Notes: generated from the sequence alone by a model not told the origin. Counted from the first letter of the stretch, positions 6,993 to 16,363 are shown. The stretch: 25,662 nt of DNA from PALSA-1004 sp046596405 (GCA_046596405.1 JBKJMN010000142.1:1-25662), one strand, 5' to 3'. A program made the numbers and translations.

Positions 6993-7020
6993 GCAGCCGC
7001 GCGGTTTTTTGCGCGGCTGC
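6993..7020 (+). other. Strong hairpin in the terC 5' leader
   Basis: A perfect 10-bp GC-rich stem, GCAGCCGCGC / GCGCGGCTGC, with an 8-base loop GGTTTTTT ends 48 bases before the terC start. There is no T run after the stem on either strand, so it is not a conventional terminator. It could be an RNA stability or translation-control element of the terC message, or a remnant of an older terminator. The rest of 6778-7068 holds no gene I can support. Confidence 0.5.
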
Positions 7021-7068
7021 ACAGGTGGCTCAGGGGCGCGGTTAGCAACTCTAAATCTGGAGGCAACA

Positions 7069-8337
7069 ATGGATATTTTCTCGATGCAGTTCCTGTCCGC
7101 GCTGCTGGCGATCGTGATCATCGATCTCGTGCTGGCGGGGGACAACGCGATCGTCATCGCGCTGGCCGCGCGCAACGTGCCGGAGCACCTGCGGACCAAG
7201 GCCATCCTGTGGGGCACGGCCGGCGCCATCGTGGTGCGCAGTCTATTGACGATGGTGGTGGTGTGGCTGCTGGCGGTTCCCGGTCTGTTGTTCGCGGGCG
7301 GTGCGTTGCTAGTATGGATCGCCTACAAGCTGCTGCTGCCTGAACCGGAGGACGATAACGGCGTCAAGCTGAACTCGGTCGATAGCTTCGGGGCCGCGAT
7401 CCGCACCATCGTCGTGGCCGATATCGTGATGGGGCTGGACAACGTGTTGGCGGTGGCGGGCGCTGCCCACGGCAGCTTTTTACTGGTCGGTCTCGGCCTG
7501 CTCATCAGCATCCCGATCGTGGTATGGGGCAGCACGCTCATCCTGCGCTTTATCGACCGCTTTCCGGCCTTCGTCTATCTGGGCGCCGGCGTGCTCGCTT
7601 GGACCGCGGCCAAGATGATGAGTGCGGAGCCTTTGCTCAAGGACTTCTACGCCGATCACCATATGGTGGTGCCGCTCATGTTCGTCCTTATCGTGGCCGG
7701 CGTGCTGTGGGCCGGCTTCATCAAGAACCACCGGCATCTTGAATCCCGGATTACTTCAAGGCTGGCCAGATTCACGGACCGGCCGTCTCCAACCCCGTTA
7801 GTTTCACAACCAGCAGAAGGAGCAAATATCATGGAAAAAGTTCTCGTTCCAGTCGATGGTTCGGCTAATTCACTGCACGCCGTCAGGCATGTCGTCAACC
7901 TGTTTTTGCGGAAGTCAGCGCTCGAAGTCCATGTGCTTAACGTGCAGCCCGCGTTCTCGCGCCACATCGCGAAATTTGTCCAGAGAAAGGACCTCCGGGA
8001 CTATCATCGCGAGCAAAGCGACGCCGCCCTGGCGCCGGTGCGCCGCGTGCTGGATCAGTTCGGCGTTCCCTACAGCTTGCATACCGAAGTCGGTAAAAAG
8101 GCGGAAATCATCGCCAATACGGCGCGGCGCCTGCGGTGCGGGCAGATCGTGATGAGCACCGCGCGCAAGAATTCCCTGACGCGCATGGTCGAGGACTCGA
8201 CGACCAACAAGGTCCTCGAACTGACAGACGTTCCGGTCGAGATTATCGCGGGCGACGCGGTGTCGGCAGTGGAGCGCTACGGTATTCCCGCCAGCCTGGG
8301 CGCGGTAATCGCGTTCCTGCTGCTCGCGCTCGACTAG
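7069..8337 (+). CDS. TerC/YjbE-family membrane protein fused to a UspA-like domain
   Basis: A 422-residue protein. ATG 7069 is chosen because TGGAGG lies at 7058-7063; an upstream ATG at 6982 would translate the leader hairpin. Residues 1-220 form a TerC-type integral membrane domain of about seven helices with the two signature acidic motifs DLVLAGDNAIVIALA (D25) and VVADIVMGLDNVLAVA (D124). TerC relatives export Mn2+ or help metallate exported proteins. Residues 255-400 form a UspA-like alpha/beta domain (MEKVLVPVDGSANSLHAV). The usual UspA nucleotide loop G-x2-G-x9-G-S/T appears as MSTARKNSLTRMVEDST, with its glycines gone, so ATP binding is doubtful. The protein ends in an extra hydrophobic stretch, GIPASLGAVIAFLLLALD, unusual for UspA. 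A perfect internal ribosome site precedes Met255. Confidence 0.93.
   Translation: MDIFSMQFLSALLAIVIIDLVLAGDNAIVIALAARNVPEHLRTKAILWGTAGAIVVRSLLTMVVVWLLAVPGLLFAGGALLVWIAYKLLLPEPEDDNGVKLNSVDSFGAAIRTIVVADIVMGLDNVLAVAGAAHGSFLLVGLGLLISIPIVVWGSTLILRFIDRFPAFVYLGAGVLAWTAAKMMSAEPLLKDFYADHHMVVPLMFVLIVAGVLWAGFIKNHRHLESRITSRLARFTDRPSPTPLVSQPAEGANIMEKVLVPVDGSANSLHAVRHVVNLFLRKSALEVHVLNVQPAFSRHIAKFVQRKDLRDYHREQSDAALAPVRRVLDQFGVPYSLHTEVGKKAEIIANTARRLRCGQIVMSTARKNSLTRMVEDSTTNKVLELTDVPVEIIAGDAVSAVERYGIPASLGAVIAFLLLALD
7817..7833 (+). promoter_or_regulatory. Internal ribosome site and ATG at the TerC/UspA junction
   Basis: Within the fused reading frame AAGGAG (7817-7822) stands 8 bases before an in-frame ATG at 7831, exactly where the UspA domain begins. 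Full-length fusion and a separate 168-residue UspA-like protein could both be produced from this gene. Alternatively it is the scar of two genes joined by loss of a stop codon. Confidence 0.55.
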
Positions 8338-8351
8338 TCCGGCAGCTGGCG

Positions 8352-8900
8352 CTAGAACATCGGTTTTTTGACAGCGTTTTTGTAGCGTTCGACCCCGGCG
8401 AGGATTTCGCTGCGCGCCTCATCGGGGCCGGACCAGCCTTCGACTTTGACCCATTTGCCGGGTTCGAGGTCCTTGTAGTGCTCGAAAAAGTGGCGGATCT
8501 GGTCGAGTGTCAGCGCTGGCAGATCGTCGGGTGTTTTGACGCGCTGGTAGATAGTGCACAGTTTGTCGATCGGCACGGCGAGCAGTTTTTCGTCGCCGCC
8601 GGCCTCGTCGGTCATTTTCAGTATGCCGACGGGGCGGCAGCGCACGACCACGCCGCTGATGAGCGGCACTGGGCTTAACACCAGCACGTCGACCGGGTCG
8701 CCGTCGCCCGACAGTGTGTGCGGGATGTAGCCGTAGTTGCACGGGTAATGCATCGCGGTCGACATGAAGCGGTCGACGAACAGCGCGCCGGTCTCCTTGT
8801 CCACTTCATACTTGATCGGATCGGCGTTCATCGGAATTTCGATGATGACGTTGAACTCGTCGGGCAGATTGCGGCCGGAACCGACTCGGTCTAGATTCAT
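8352..8900 (-). CDS. ppa: Inorganic pyrophosphatase, soluble family I
   Basis: A 182-residue cytoplasmic enzyme that hydrolyses pyrophosphate to two phosphates, pulling biosynthetic reactions forward, with Mg2+ as cofactor. The family signature D-x-D-P-x-D is present as SGDGDPVDVLVL (D66, D68, D71), together with the N-terminal IEIPMNADPIKYEVDK substrate loop and the MHYPCNYGYIPHTL block (50-63). The length is that of bacterial hexameric enzymes. ATG is at 8900 with a weak GAGG five to eight bases upstream. It converges with the TerC gene, with 14 bases between the stops, and lies downstream of chpA on the same strand, but has its own perfect -10 box. Confidence 0.97.
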   Translation of the reverse strand: MNLDRVGSGRNLPDEFNVIIEIPMNADPIKYEVDKETGALFVDRFMSTAMHYPCNYGYIPHTLSGDGDPVDVLVLSPVPLISGVVVRCRPVGILKMTDEAGGDEKLLAVPIDKLCTIYQRVKTPDDLPALTLDQIRHFFEHYKDLEPGKWVKVEGWSGPDEARSEILAGVERYKNAVKKPMF

Positions 8901-8928
8901 GCATGCCTCGGGTGGAAATTTCGCGCCT

Positions 8929-8934
8929 ATTATA
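8929..8934 (-). promoter_or_regulatory. Perfect -10 element for ppa
   Basis: TATAAT on the minus strand lies in the 53-base gap between chpA and ppa, giving a predicted leader of about 20 bases before the ppa ATG. No good -35 box is seen at 17 bases; that position falls on the chpA stop codon. It suggests ppa is transcribed independently of the pil operon. Confidence 0.5.
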
Positions 8935-8953
8935 GCCGCGCGCGCGCCGGCGA

Positions 8954-11900
8954 TTACGCCAGTTCGGCGTGTTCGACGCGCGGGCGCGCGGCGTTTGCTT
9001 CGATGGTCGATTTGATCTGCGCCAGCAGCTCCGCTTCCTGATACGGTTTGCCTAGGAACGCTTGCACTCCCAGTTGGATGGCCTGGCGGCGGTGTTTGCC
9101 GGCGGTGCGGGACGTGATCATGATGATCGCGATGGCGCGCGTGCGCGGGTCCGCGCGCAGCTTGCTGGCGAGTTCGAACCCGTCCATCCGCGGCATTTCG
9201 ATGTCGAGCAGCATGACCTCCGGCACCGCGTCCTGGAGTTTTTCGAGCGCGTCGATGCCGTCCTTGGCAGTCGTGACCCGATACCCTTCCCGCTGGAGCA
9301 GTGTCCCGGTGATATTTCGCACGGTGAGCGAGTCATCGACGACCATGACCGCGGGCGCCTGCACCGATTCCACGGCGATGGGCGCCGGTTTCGCCAGCAC
9401 CGGCCCCGCCCGCTGGGAGAGCAGGACCGGGTTGATGATCATGATGATGCTGCCATCGCCTAGCACGGTGGCGCCCGCGATGCCGGCCAGGCGGGCAAGC
9501 TGGGGGCCGATGTGCTTGATGACGATTTCCTGGTTCTTCAGGTACTCGTCGACATGTAGCGCAATCCGTTGCATGCCGCTGCGCAACAACAGCACCGAGC
9601 TGTGGTCGGCGATTGCGGACGGACCCTCGACCTCCCCGAGCAGGCGCCCGAGATAGTGCAGGGGGTAAGCCGTGCCGCCGGAAGTAACCGCGCCCTGCGC
9701 GTAATGGTCCGCCAGCGTGTCCGCGCGGAGCTTGACAACGCGCTCGACCATGCTCGACGAAATCGCGTAGGTGCGGGAGCCGGCGCGCACCAGCAGCGCC
9801 TGCGTGACCGCCAGCGTGAGCGGCAGGAACAGCGTGAAGATGGTGTCTTTGCCCGGCCGCGTGGCGACTTCGACGCGTCCGCCTATGCTCGCGATTTCAT
9901 TGCGCACCACGTCGAGGCCTACGCCGCGGCCTGCGAGCTCCGTCACTGCGTCGCTGGTTGACACGCCGGCGGAAAAAATGAATCGCAGCGCGTCGGCGTC
10001 GGCGACCGGCTCGTGGCCTCCGAGCACGCCGGCGGCAATCGCTTTCTCGCGCAATTTGGCCAGATCGATGCCGGCGCCGTCGTCGCTGAAGAGCAGCGCG
10101 ATTTCGTTGCCTTCCTGGCGCAGCGTGATCCTGATCTCGCCGATCTCCGGCTTGCCCGCGGACACGCGCGCCGCCGGCATTTCAAGGCCATGGGCCATCG
10201 CGTTACGCATCAGGTGCTCGAGCGGGGCGGCGATTTTCTCGAGCACGCTGCGGTCGAGCTCGATCTGGCCGCCCTCGATGTCCAGATTGGCTTTCTTGTC
10301 GAGCTCCCGCGCGCTCTGGCGCAGGATGCGATAAAGCCGGTCGCTCAAGGCGGAGAATGGCACAGTGCGCAGGCGCATCAGTTCCTGCTGCAAGTCGCGG
10401 CTCACGCGCGCCTGCTGGACGACAGCGGCATCGGCCTCGCCGATGTTCTTCAGCAGGCCATGCTGGACCGCCGTGACGTCATGCAGGCTCTCCGCCATCA
10501 TGCGCGTCAGTTCCTGCAGTCGCGTGTAACGATCAAATTCCAGCGGGTCGAAATCGCGGTTGGGCTCGCTGCTCGCAGGCGCGCTCGATTGCAGCTGGCT
10601 GTCTGCTTGCAGCTCTACTTCGCGCAGCTGTCCGCGCAACCGCAGCACGCTGTCGCCGAGTTCGCGCATCGCCTGCTTGATGGTGCGAAGCTCGCCCTCA
10701 ATGCGCGAGCGCGCAATCGTTATTTCGCCCGACTCGTTGACCATGCGGTCGAGCGTGGCGGTCTGGACCCGCAGCGTGGCAACCGCGCTGCCCGGCTGGC
10801 CCTCGGCAGGTGGCTCCACGGCAGCCGTGGTCGCCGCGACCGGTTCTTGAGGATCGACGGCGGGGCGCAGCAGGCGATCGACGCCGGCGCCCAAGCGGTC
10901 CATTTCCGCTTCGAATTCTTCGAACACCGAGGGTGCGACCGTTTCTGCCTTGAGCGCGAGCTGAACCCTCGACTCGAGCAAATGCGTGAGCTCGCCGAGC
11001 CGCATCGCGCCTACCATGCGCGCGCTGCCTTTCAGCGTGTGCAACGAGCGCTGCAGCGCATGACAGAACTCGTAGTTCGCCGGCGCCGCCTTCCACGCGC
11101 GCAGATCCGCGGCGATCACCGGCAGAAGCGTGGCGGCTTCCTCGAGAAAGACCGGCAGCACCTGCTCGTCTATTTCATCCTGAATGATGCGCTGCTCGCG
11201 CCGCCGCGCTGATGCGATCGCGTTGCCGATGACGTGCGCCTCCGTTTGCATGCCGGCGCGCGCGTAATCTTCCATTTGCACGGGTGCGGCCGCCAGTTCG
11301 GCGCTTAAATCGAGCAGGCCCTCGACTTCGGCCGCAGCCGCATGCGGGGGCTGCCTGCGCGCGACACTTGCGAGCATTGCTCTGAGCTTCGTCAGCGTCG
11401 ACTGCACCACTTCGACCTGCGCGGGCTCGGTCACGCGCGGCGCATAGGGCAGCCAGTTCTCAAGCGCGGCACCCAGCGTCGCGATATCGGTGAGCCCGGT
11501 GGCGCGCGATATACCCGCCAGCGTGTGCGCGGCGCGCATGAATTCGTGCGCCAGTTCAGATGCGCCGCGTTCGCGCCATGCGGCGAACTCGCGATCGAGA
11601 GTCACTAAGTGTTCCTCAGCCTCTTTCAGATAGACTTCATAGAGGCTTTGCGGGATGCACAGTTCGCCGATGGCGATGTCAGCCGGCGGCGGTTCGGGCG
11701 CTGGTTCGCAGGCTGGCGCCTCAGCAGGTGCCGCCACGGGCGCTGCAGCGGCTATGTACATGGCCGCCGACGTATCAGCAGGCGCGCCGCCGGACGACGT
11801 CGCCGCGGCAGCGATATCCCGCGGCAAGTCCGGCGCACCGGCGGTGAAGTCGGGGACCGGCAAGGCCGGCTGCATCGTCGCTTTGAGTTCGCGTGCGCTG

Positions 11901-14164
11901 GCGATGAGCGCTTCGCCGTGCACGTCCGCCCGCGCATGCGCCGCGAGCTCGCCGATCCAGGCAGAGAACGCCGTATGCGCTCGCTCGATCAATTCGAGTA
12001 GCTCCGGGGTTGCCGGGGCATCGCGTTCGAGCCCCTGGTTCAGCAGTTGCTCGAGTTCCCACGCGACTTCAGCGAGTTCATTGAGCCCGACCATGCGGCC
12101 GCTGCCCTTGAGCGAATGAAATGCGCGCCGGATGATGACCAGGGCCTTGAAGTCGGCAGGCTGTTCGCGGCAAGCCGGCAGCGTTTCCCGGATGTCGCCG
12201 AGCACCTGCTTGGCTTCGTCGAGAAACACGCCCAGCAATTCCTTGCTGGTGCGGCGATTGACGACCGAAATCGGCTCGTCGACTTCGAGCGGCGGCCTGA
12301 CTTCCGGCTCGGGTGGGGTCAGATCCGAAGCGACCGCCGCCGCCAACGCCTCCACCGCGGCGGGCGTCTCGCTGGGCGGCGAGATGAGCGGCCCGACAGG
12401 CGCGGAAGGCAGGCCGGCGGCGCGGCGCGCGTCGGACACCGGTGACTCGACGGCGGGCTGCGCATCCGTGGGTTGCACCGTGGCAAGAAACGCGTCGATC
12501 ACATGATCGGCCGGCGGGCGCCCGCGCAGCATCGGCTCGACATAAAGCTCGAGACTGCTCAGGCCTTCCGCGACGCGGTCCATATCGCGTGCCGTATTCT
12601 CGGCGCCCGCGCTCACGCAATCGATGATCAGCCGGCTGCACACGGACAGCAGCGTGTCGGCGCGCACGAAGCAGAACATCACCAGCGCGCCGTGTATCTG
12701 CCTGATCAGCAGCGGCATCTGCCCGAGGCTCGCGCGCTTGCCCGGTTCGCGCACGACCAGCTCGAGCGCCTGCTCGATGCGCCGCAGATTGACGACGATC
12801 TCCTTGGCGACCTGCGCGCGCAGCTGGATGTCGCTGATCTGCTGCGTCAGGTCGGAGCGCAGGCCCGGCGGCGGCTCGCCGCGCCGGGATTTGCCGCGCG
12901 CCGCGTCAAGCAGCCAGCCAGCCATGATCGTCACCTGCTGATCCAGATCGGTGAGCGGCGTGGTGAAAGTGTCGAGAATATGTTCGACCATGAGTGCCAT
13001 GGCAACCATCTCGACGATCATGTATTGCTGTCGTGGATATTTCTCCGGCAGCCGCGTCGCTACGAACACGACGACATCGAGCAGCCGCACCAGATGCTGG
13101 TTGCCCAGCTCGCTGGCTTTTTCATGCAGGTTTCTGGCGACGTCGCGCAACAGCGCGAGTCCCTTCGCTTCGCCGGACGTGTATTGGACCCACGCGCTCT
13201 TCGCGACGTCCAGCCGCGCGCGCATGTCGTCCAGCGCCGGCTGCAGGCTGGCGAGGTCGTATTCCAGGAGCCCGGGCACCGCGGGCTCCGGAAACAGGGC
13301 GTCAAGTCTGAAAAGCTGCCGCATGTCGGTAATGCGGCGGGTCGACACGTCGCTGGTCGCCACGTAATAAAGCATTTCGCGCAGGAGCGTCGCGTCGCGC
13401 GCCCCGGTCCTATTGGCGAGATCTCGCAGCAGCGTGTCGAGCCGGTTGCACAAGGGCCTGGCGCCGGCAAGCCAGGCGGTCTTTTTACTGAATATCAGAG
13501 CATCGATGAAGCCGACGGCGGTCCACCACAGGCCGGGCGTCGTGGGCAGCTGCTGCGTGATGCGATCGAGTCCGTCGAGCGCGATCTGCATCTGGCGCAG
13601 CCCGTGCTCGCTGCCCGGTTCGCGCAGCCAGGCGAGCATTCCGCGCTGAAAATGCGCGCGTTGCGTTCGCAACTGCCGCGTGTCATCGATGGCAACCAGC
13701 GCAATGTCCGCGTGCACCGGCGGGCGCACCGAAATGTCGGGGAAAAACAAATCGAGTTCCGCGACCGGCGGCGCGCCTATCAGTTGCGCGAGATCGCGAT
13801 AAATCGGAAACAGCCTGAGCGGCACGTTCGGTTCGCCTTTGGCGAGATCGTCGAGGAACTGGCTCAGGGCGTAAACGCCGCGATCAATTGCGGAGACGGT
13901 CGCCTTGGTCGCCTGCGGTCCTTCGAGCATGGTTACGTATGCGCGCTCAATGACGCCGCACACCTGCGCGGCCCCGTCGAGTCCTACCATGACCAGCGCC
14001 CCGTGGACCTGGTGCAGTTCGAGCGGGCAGCCCTCCAGCACGGCGCGATTGTCGCTCTGGGCCAGAAACGAGGCCGTGCGCTCGCGCACGAGCTTCAATG
14101 CGTGATCGATCTCCGCCTTGACCCACGACAACAGGTCTATCGTCACATCGGATCGCGTTGCCAT
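8954..14164 (-). CDS. chpA: ChpA/PilL-type hybrid chemosensory histidine kinase
   Basis: A 1736-residue CheA-like kinase of the type IV pilus Chp system. Five phosphotransfer-like sites are visible. Two are atypical, in the N-terminal FimL-like half (ELHQVHGALVM, H54; IRQIHGALVM, H491). Two are canonical (RAFHSLKGSGRMVG, H683; RSLHTLKGSARMVG, H1042). One is degenerate (RAAHTLAGISRATG, H880). Pro/Ala-rich linkers separate them (about 560-630, 770-830, 1100-1125). The kinase core follows: N box EHLMRNAMAHGLE (1316-1328), G1 DDGAGID (1361-1367), F box FIFSAGVST and G2 GRGVGLDVV (1412-1420). Then come a CheW-like domain (about 1450-1585) and a C-terminal receiver (VMVVDDS, D1654 in LLDIEMPRMDG, K1706). 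It is last in pilGHIJ-chpA, 6 bases after pilJ. Pseudomonas ChpA is longer, with more Hpt domains. Confidence 0.95.
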   Translation of the reverse strand: MATRSDVTIDLLSWVKAEIDHALKLVRERTASFLAQSDNRAVLEGCPLELHQVHGALVMVGLDGAAQVCGVIERAYVTMLEGPQATKATVSAIDRGVYALSQFLDDLAKGEPNVPLRLFPIYRDLAQLIGAPPVAELDLFFPDISVRPPVHADIALVAIDDTRQLRTQRAHFQRGMLAWLREPGSEHGLRQMQIALDGLDRITQQLPTTPGLWWTAVGFIDALIFSKKTAWLAGARPLCNRLDTLLRDLANRTGARDATLLREMLYYVATSDVSTRRITDMRQLFRLDALFPEPAVPGLLEYDLASLQPALDDMRARLDVAKSAWVQYTSGEAKGLALLRDVARNLHEKASELGNQHLVRLLDVVVFVATRLPEKYPRQQYMIVEMVAMALMVEHILDTFTTPLTDLDQQVTIMAGWLLDAARGKSRRGEPPPGLRSDLTQQISDIQLRAQVAKEIVVNLRRIEQALELVVREPGKRASLGQMPLLIRQIHGALVMFCFVRADTLLSVCSRLIIDCVSAGAENTARDMDRVAEGLSSLELYVEPMLRGRPPADHVIDAFLATVQPTDAQPAVESPVSDARRAAGLPSAPVGPLISPPSETPAAVEALAAAVASDLTPPEPEVRPPLEVDEPISVVNRRTSKELLGVFLDEAKQVLGDIRETLPACREQPADFKALVIIRRAFHSLKGSGRMVGLNELAEVAWELEQLLNQGLERDAPATPELLELIERAHTAFSAWIGELAAHARADVHGEALIASARELKATMQPALPVPDFTAGAPDLPRDIAAAATSSGGAPADTSAAMYIAAAAPVAAPAEAPACEPAPEPPPADIAIGELCIPQSLYEVYLKEAEEHLVTLDREFAAWRERGASELAHEFMRAAHTLAGISRATGLTDIATLGAALENWLPYAPRVTEPAQVEVVQSTLTKLRAMLASVARRQPPHAAAAEVEGLLDLSAELAAAPVQMEDYARAGMQTEAHVIGNAIASARRREQRIIQDEIDEQVLPVFLEEAATLLPVIAADLRAWKAAPANYEFCHALQRSLHTLKGSARMVGAMRLGELTHLLESRVQLALKAETVAPSVFEEFEAEMDRLGAGVDRLLRPAVDPQEPVAATTAAVEPPAEGQPGSAVATLRVQTATLDRMVNESGEITIARSRIEGELRTIKQAMRELGDSVLRLRGQLREVELQADSQLQSSAPASSEPNRDFDPLEFDRYTRLQELTRMMAESLHDVTAVQHGLLKNIGEADAAVVQQARVSRDLQQELMRLRTVPFSALSDRLYRILRQSARELDKKANLDIEGGQIELDRSVLEKIAAPLEHLMRNAMAHGLEMPAARVSAGKPEIGEIRITLRQEGNEIALLFSDDGAGIDLAKLREKAIAAGVLGGHEPVADADALRFIFSAGVSTSDAVTELAGRGVGLDVVRNEIASIGGRVEVATRPGKDTIFTLFLPLTLAVTQALLVRAGSRTYAISSSMVERVVKLRADTLADHYAQGAVTSGGTAYPLHYLGRLLGEVEGPSAIADHSSVLLLRSGMQRIALHVDEYLKNQEIVIKHIGPQLARLAGIAGATVLGDGSIIMIINPVLLSQRAGPVLAKPAPIAVESVQAPAVMVVDDSLTVRNITGTLLQREGYRVTTAKDGIDALEKLQDAVPEVMLLDIEMPRMDGFELASKLRADPRTRAIAIIMITSRTAGKHRRQAIQLGVQAFLGKPYQEAELLAQIKSTIEANAARPRVEHAELA

Positions 14165-14170
14165 GGCGCG

Positions 14171-16288
14171 TCAGGCGAGCTTGAAGCCGGCCACCGATAG
14201 TTTGAGTTCCTGGGCGAGCGCTGCGAGCTGCTCGGTCGACGTCGCGGTTTTATGCGTGCCCTCGGTGGTGAGGTTGGTGATGCCCAGGATGTCCTGCATG
14301 CGGGCGGCGATTTGCGCGGCTGCTTCGGCCTGGGACGTCGTCGCGCTCGAGATGGATGCAATCAGCGTCGCCAGTTGACGCGACACCAAGCCGATTTCCT
14401 GCAGCGCCTTGCCGGCGGAATCGGCTACTTTGGTGCCCTCGACGACGCCCTGGGTGCTGCGCTCCATCGCGACGACCGTGTCGTGCGTGTCGGACTGGAT
14501 GCTGCGGACGATCGCAGCGATATGCTTGGTCGCCTCCGCGGAACGTTCCGCCAGTCGCTGCACCTCCTCTGCGACCACTGTGAAACCGCGGCCAGCTTCC
14601 CCGGCGGACGCGGCCTGGATCGCCGCGTTCAGCGCGAGCACGTTGGTTTGCTCGGTGATGTCCGAGATTAGCTGCACGATTTCGCCGATCTCCTGCGAAC
14701 TCTCGCCGAGCCGCTTGATGCGCTTCGCGGTTTCCTGGATCTGCTCGCGGATATCGTTCATGCCGTGGATCGCGTTTTGCACGGCGACCGCGCCTTTGCC
14801 GGCGGCCGCCAGCGAATTCTCGGCTACGCGGGCCGACTCCGCGGCATTGGCGGACACCTCGTTGATCGATGCGGTGATGCGCGTCACGGCGTTGCTCGTG
14901 CTGCGGATTTCGCCGGATTGCTTTTGCGCGGCCTGCAGCAGCTGGCCGGTTATCTTTTGCGCCTCGCCGGTGGCCGTCGTGACCTGGTTGGCGGCGGTGG
15001 TGATGCCGGACACCAGCCGGCGCAGTTCGTCGATCGTGGCGTTGACCGAATCGGCGATGGCGCCGGTAATGTCCTCAGTCACTGCCGCGCGCACGGTCAG
15101 GTTGCCTTCGGCAAGCTCGCTGATTTCGTTCAACAACCGCAGGATCGCATCCTGAGTTGCGAGGTTCTGGCGCTCGCTCGCGGCGACGCGCCGGCGGCTG
15201 TCTTCGACGTAAACTCCCACCGCGAGCACGAGAGCGCCGACGGCCAGTGCCGAAACCAGCATAAGCCAGAGGTAACCCGCCCGCTGGCGCTGCTCTTCTT
15301 CGTAAGTGGCAACCAGCACATCGGACGCGGCGAGCAGCGGGTCGCTCGCGAGGAACACTTCGCGCGCCGCCTGTTTCGCTTTCAACTGCGCCTGCGAGTT
15401 GCCGAGGATCTCCGTGATGCTGCGCAGATATTCCTTAAACGCCGTATCGAGTTCGCCGAGCTTGGCCCTTGCCTCGGGATTGGTGACCGGCGCAATCCGC
15501 GGATTGTCCCGGCCGTCGATCAGGCTTTGCAGGTTGGCGCGGAATGTATTGGTGTCTTTGCTGAGCAGAAAAGCGACTTCCGCTTCGATCGTGTCGCCCC
15601 CGAGCATGATGTTGGCATTTTTGGCGATGCGCTGCGTGAGCACCATGAGTTCGCCCGCCACGACGGCATGCCGCGTCGACGGCGCCGACGCCGCGGTCAG
15701 CGCCGCGACTTCTTCGGCCAGATCGGACAAGGTCGAATTGCGTCCATTGATGTTGCGCACCGCCGCGCCGAGACCCAGCAAGGTTTGCGTCTCGTTCACG
15801 ACCACGGTCGCGTTCTTCTCGGTTATTGCCCACTCCTGCGCTAGCTTGTCGAGCGCGTCGCGCGCGAAGGCGGAGGTCGGCGGCAGATTGACTTCACCGA
15901 CCGCGCCGCCCTCCGTCAGCAGTTTGACAATTGCGGAGAATTCGTCGCGGCTTTCGCGCAGTTGCTTGAGCGCGACGACATTGCCGAACGTGGCTTGCAG
16001 CGCGGCCTTGGCGAGCCGCTGCGACAGGGTTCTCAATTTTCCCGCACGGGCGACGTAAGTCGTCGCATAGGTCGACTGCAAAGTATTCAGATGCACCAGC
16101 ACCGCGTCGACGGCGAGGCATCCCACCAGCAAGCCGATTAGCGCTGCCAGCCGCGCATTGACGGAGAGCCGGCTTAGCAATGCATGCGGGCCGGGCCGCG
16201 GCGCGCGCCCGGGTGTTTCGTCTTGTGCGACTGTGGACTTGCGCCGCCAGAGCTGCGGCAACTCAAGCGCGGGAAATCGGAATGCCAT
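14171..16288 (-). CDS. pilJ: PilJ, type IV pilus methyl-accepting chemotaxis protein
   Basis: A 705-residue inner-membrane chemoreceptor. After a short basic cytoplasmic leader come TM1 (about 46-66), a long periplasmic helical part with two similar PilJ-type modules (KLRTLSQRLAKAALQ near 84 and ELMVLTQRIAKNANI near 213, both 'L-x-Q-R-x-A-K'), and TM2 (339-360). A HAMP-like linker and the cytoplasmic coiled-coil signalling domain follow. The conserved hairpin tip is present as QTNVLALNAAIQAASAGEAG and VAEEVQRLAERSAEATKHI. A GAGGAGA ribosome site precedes ATG 16288. It is expected to signal through PilI to ChpA. No CheR-like methyltransferase (PilK) or CheB gene lies in this cluster. Confidence 0.96.
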   Translation of the reverse strand: MAFRFPALELPQLWRRKSTVAQDETPGRAPRPGPHALLSRLSVNARLAALIGLLVGCLAVDAVLVHLNTLQSTYATTYVARAGKLRTLSQRLAKAALQATFGNVVALKQLRESRDEFSAIVKLLTEGGAVGEVNLPPTSAFARDALDKLAQEWAITEKNATVVVNETQTLLGLGAAVRNINGRNSTLSDLAEEVAALTAASAPSTRHAVVAGELMVLTQRIAKNANIMLGGDTIEAEVAFLLSKDTNTFRANLQSLIDGRDNPRIAPVTNPEARAKLGELDTAFKEYLRSITEILGNSQAQLKAKQAAREVFLASDPLLAASDVLVATYEEEQRQRAGYLWLMLVSALAVGALVLAVGVYVEDSRRRVAASERQNLATQDAILRLLNEISELAEGNLTVRAAVTEDITGAIADSVNATIDELRRLVSGITTAANQVTTATGEAQKITGQLLQAAQKQSGEIRSTSNAVTRITASINEVSANAAESARVAENSLAAAGKGAVAVQNAIHGMNDIREQIQETAKRIKRLGESSQEIGEIVQLISDITEQTNVLALNAAIQAASAGEAGRGFTVVAEEVQRLAERSAEATKHIAAIVRSIQSDTHDTVVAMERSTQGVVEGTKVADSAGKALQEIGLVSRQLATLIASISSATTSQAEAAAQIAARMQDILGITNLTTEGTHKTATSTEQLAALAQELKLSVAGFKLA

Positions 16289-16363
16289 AGTTTCTCCTCA
16301 CTCGTAAAACGTTGCGTTGATGCTTGGCGCGGCGGGCCATGCTTCTGCGCGTGCCGGCCGGTA

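Noticed and set aside
6641..7068. yybP-ykoY riboswitch reading toward terC on the plus strand
   Set aside because: The conserved blocks and the terminator T run are all in sense only on the minus strand.
12473..14200. 575-codon plus-strand open frame opposite chpA
   Set aside because: GC-rich codon bias keeps this antisense frame open; the composition is typical of a shadow and the sense strand encodes ChpA.
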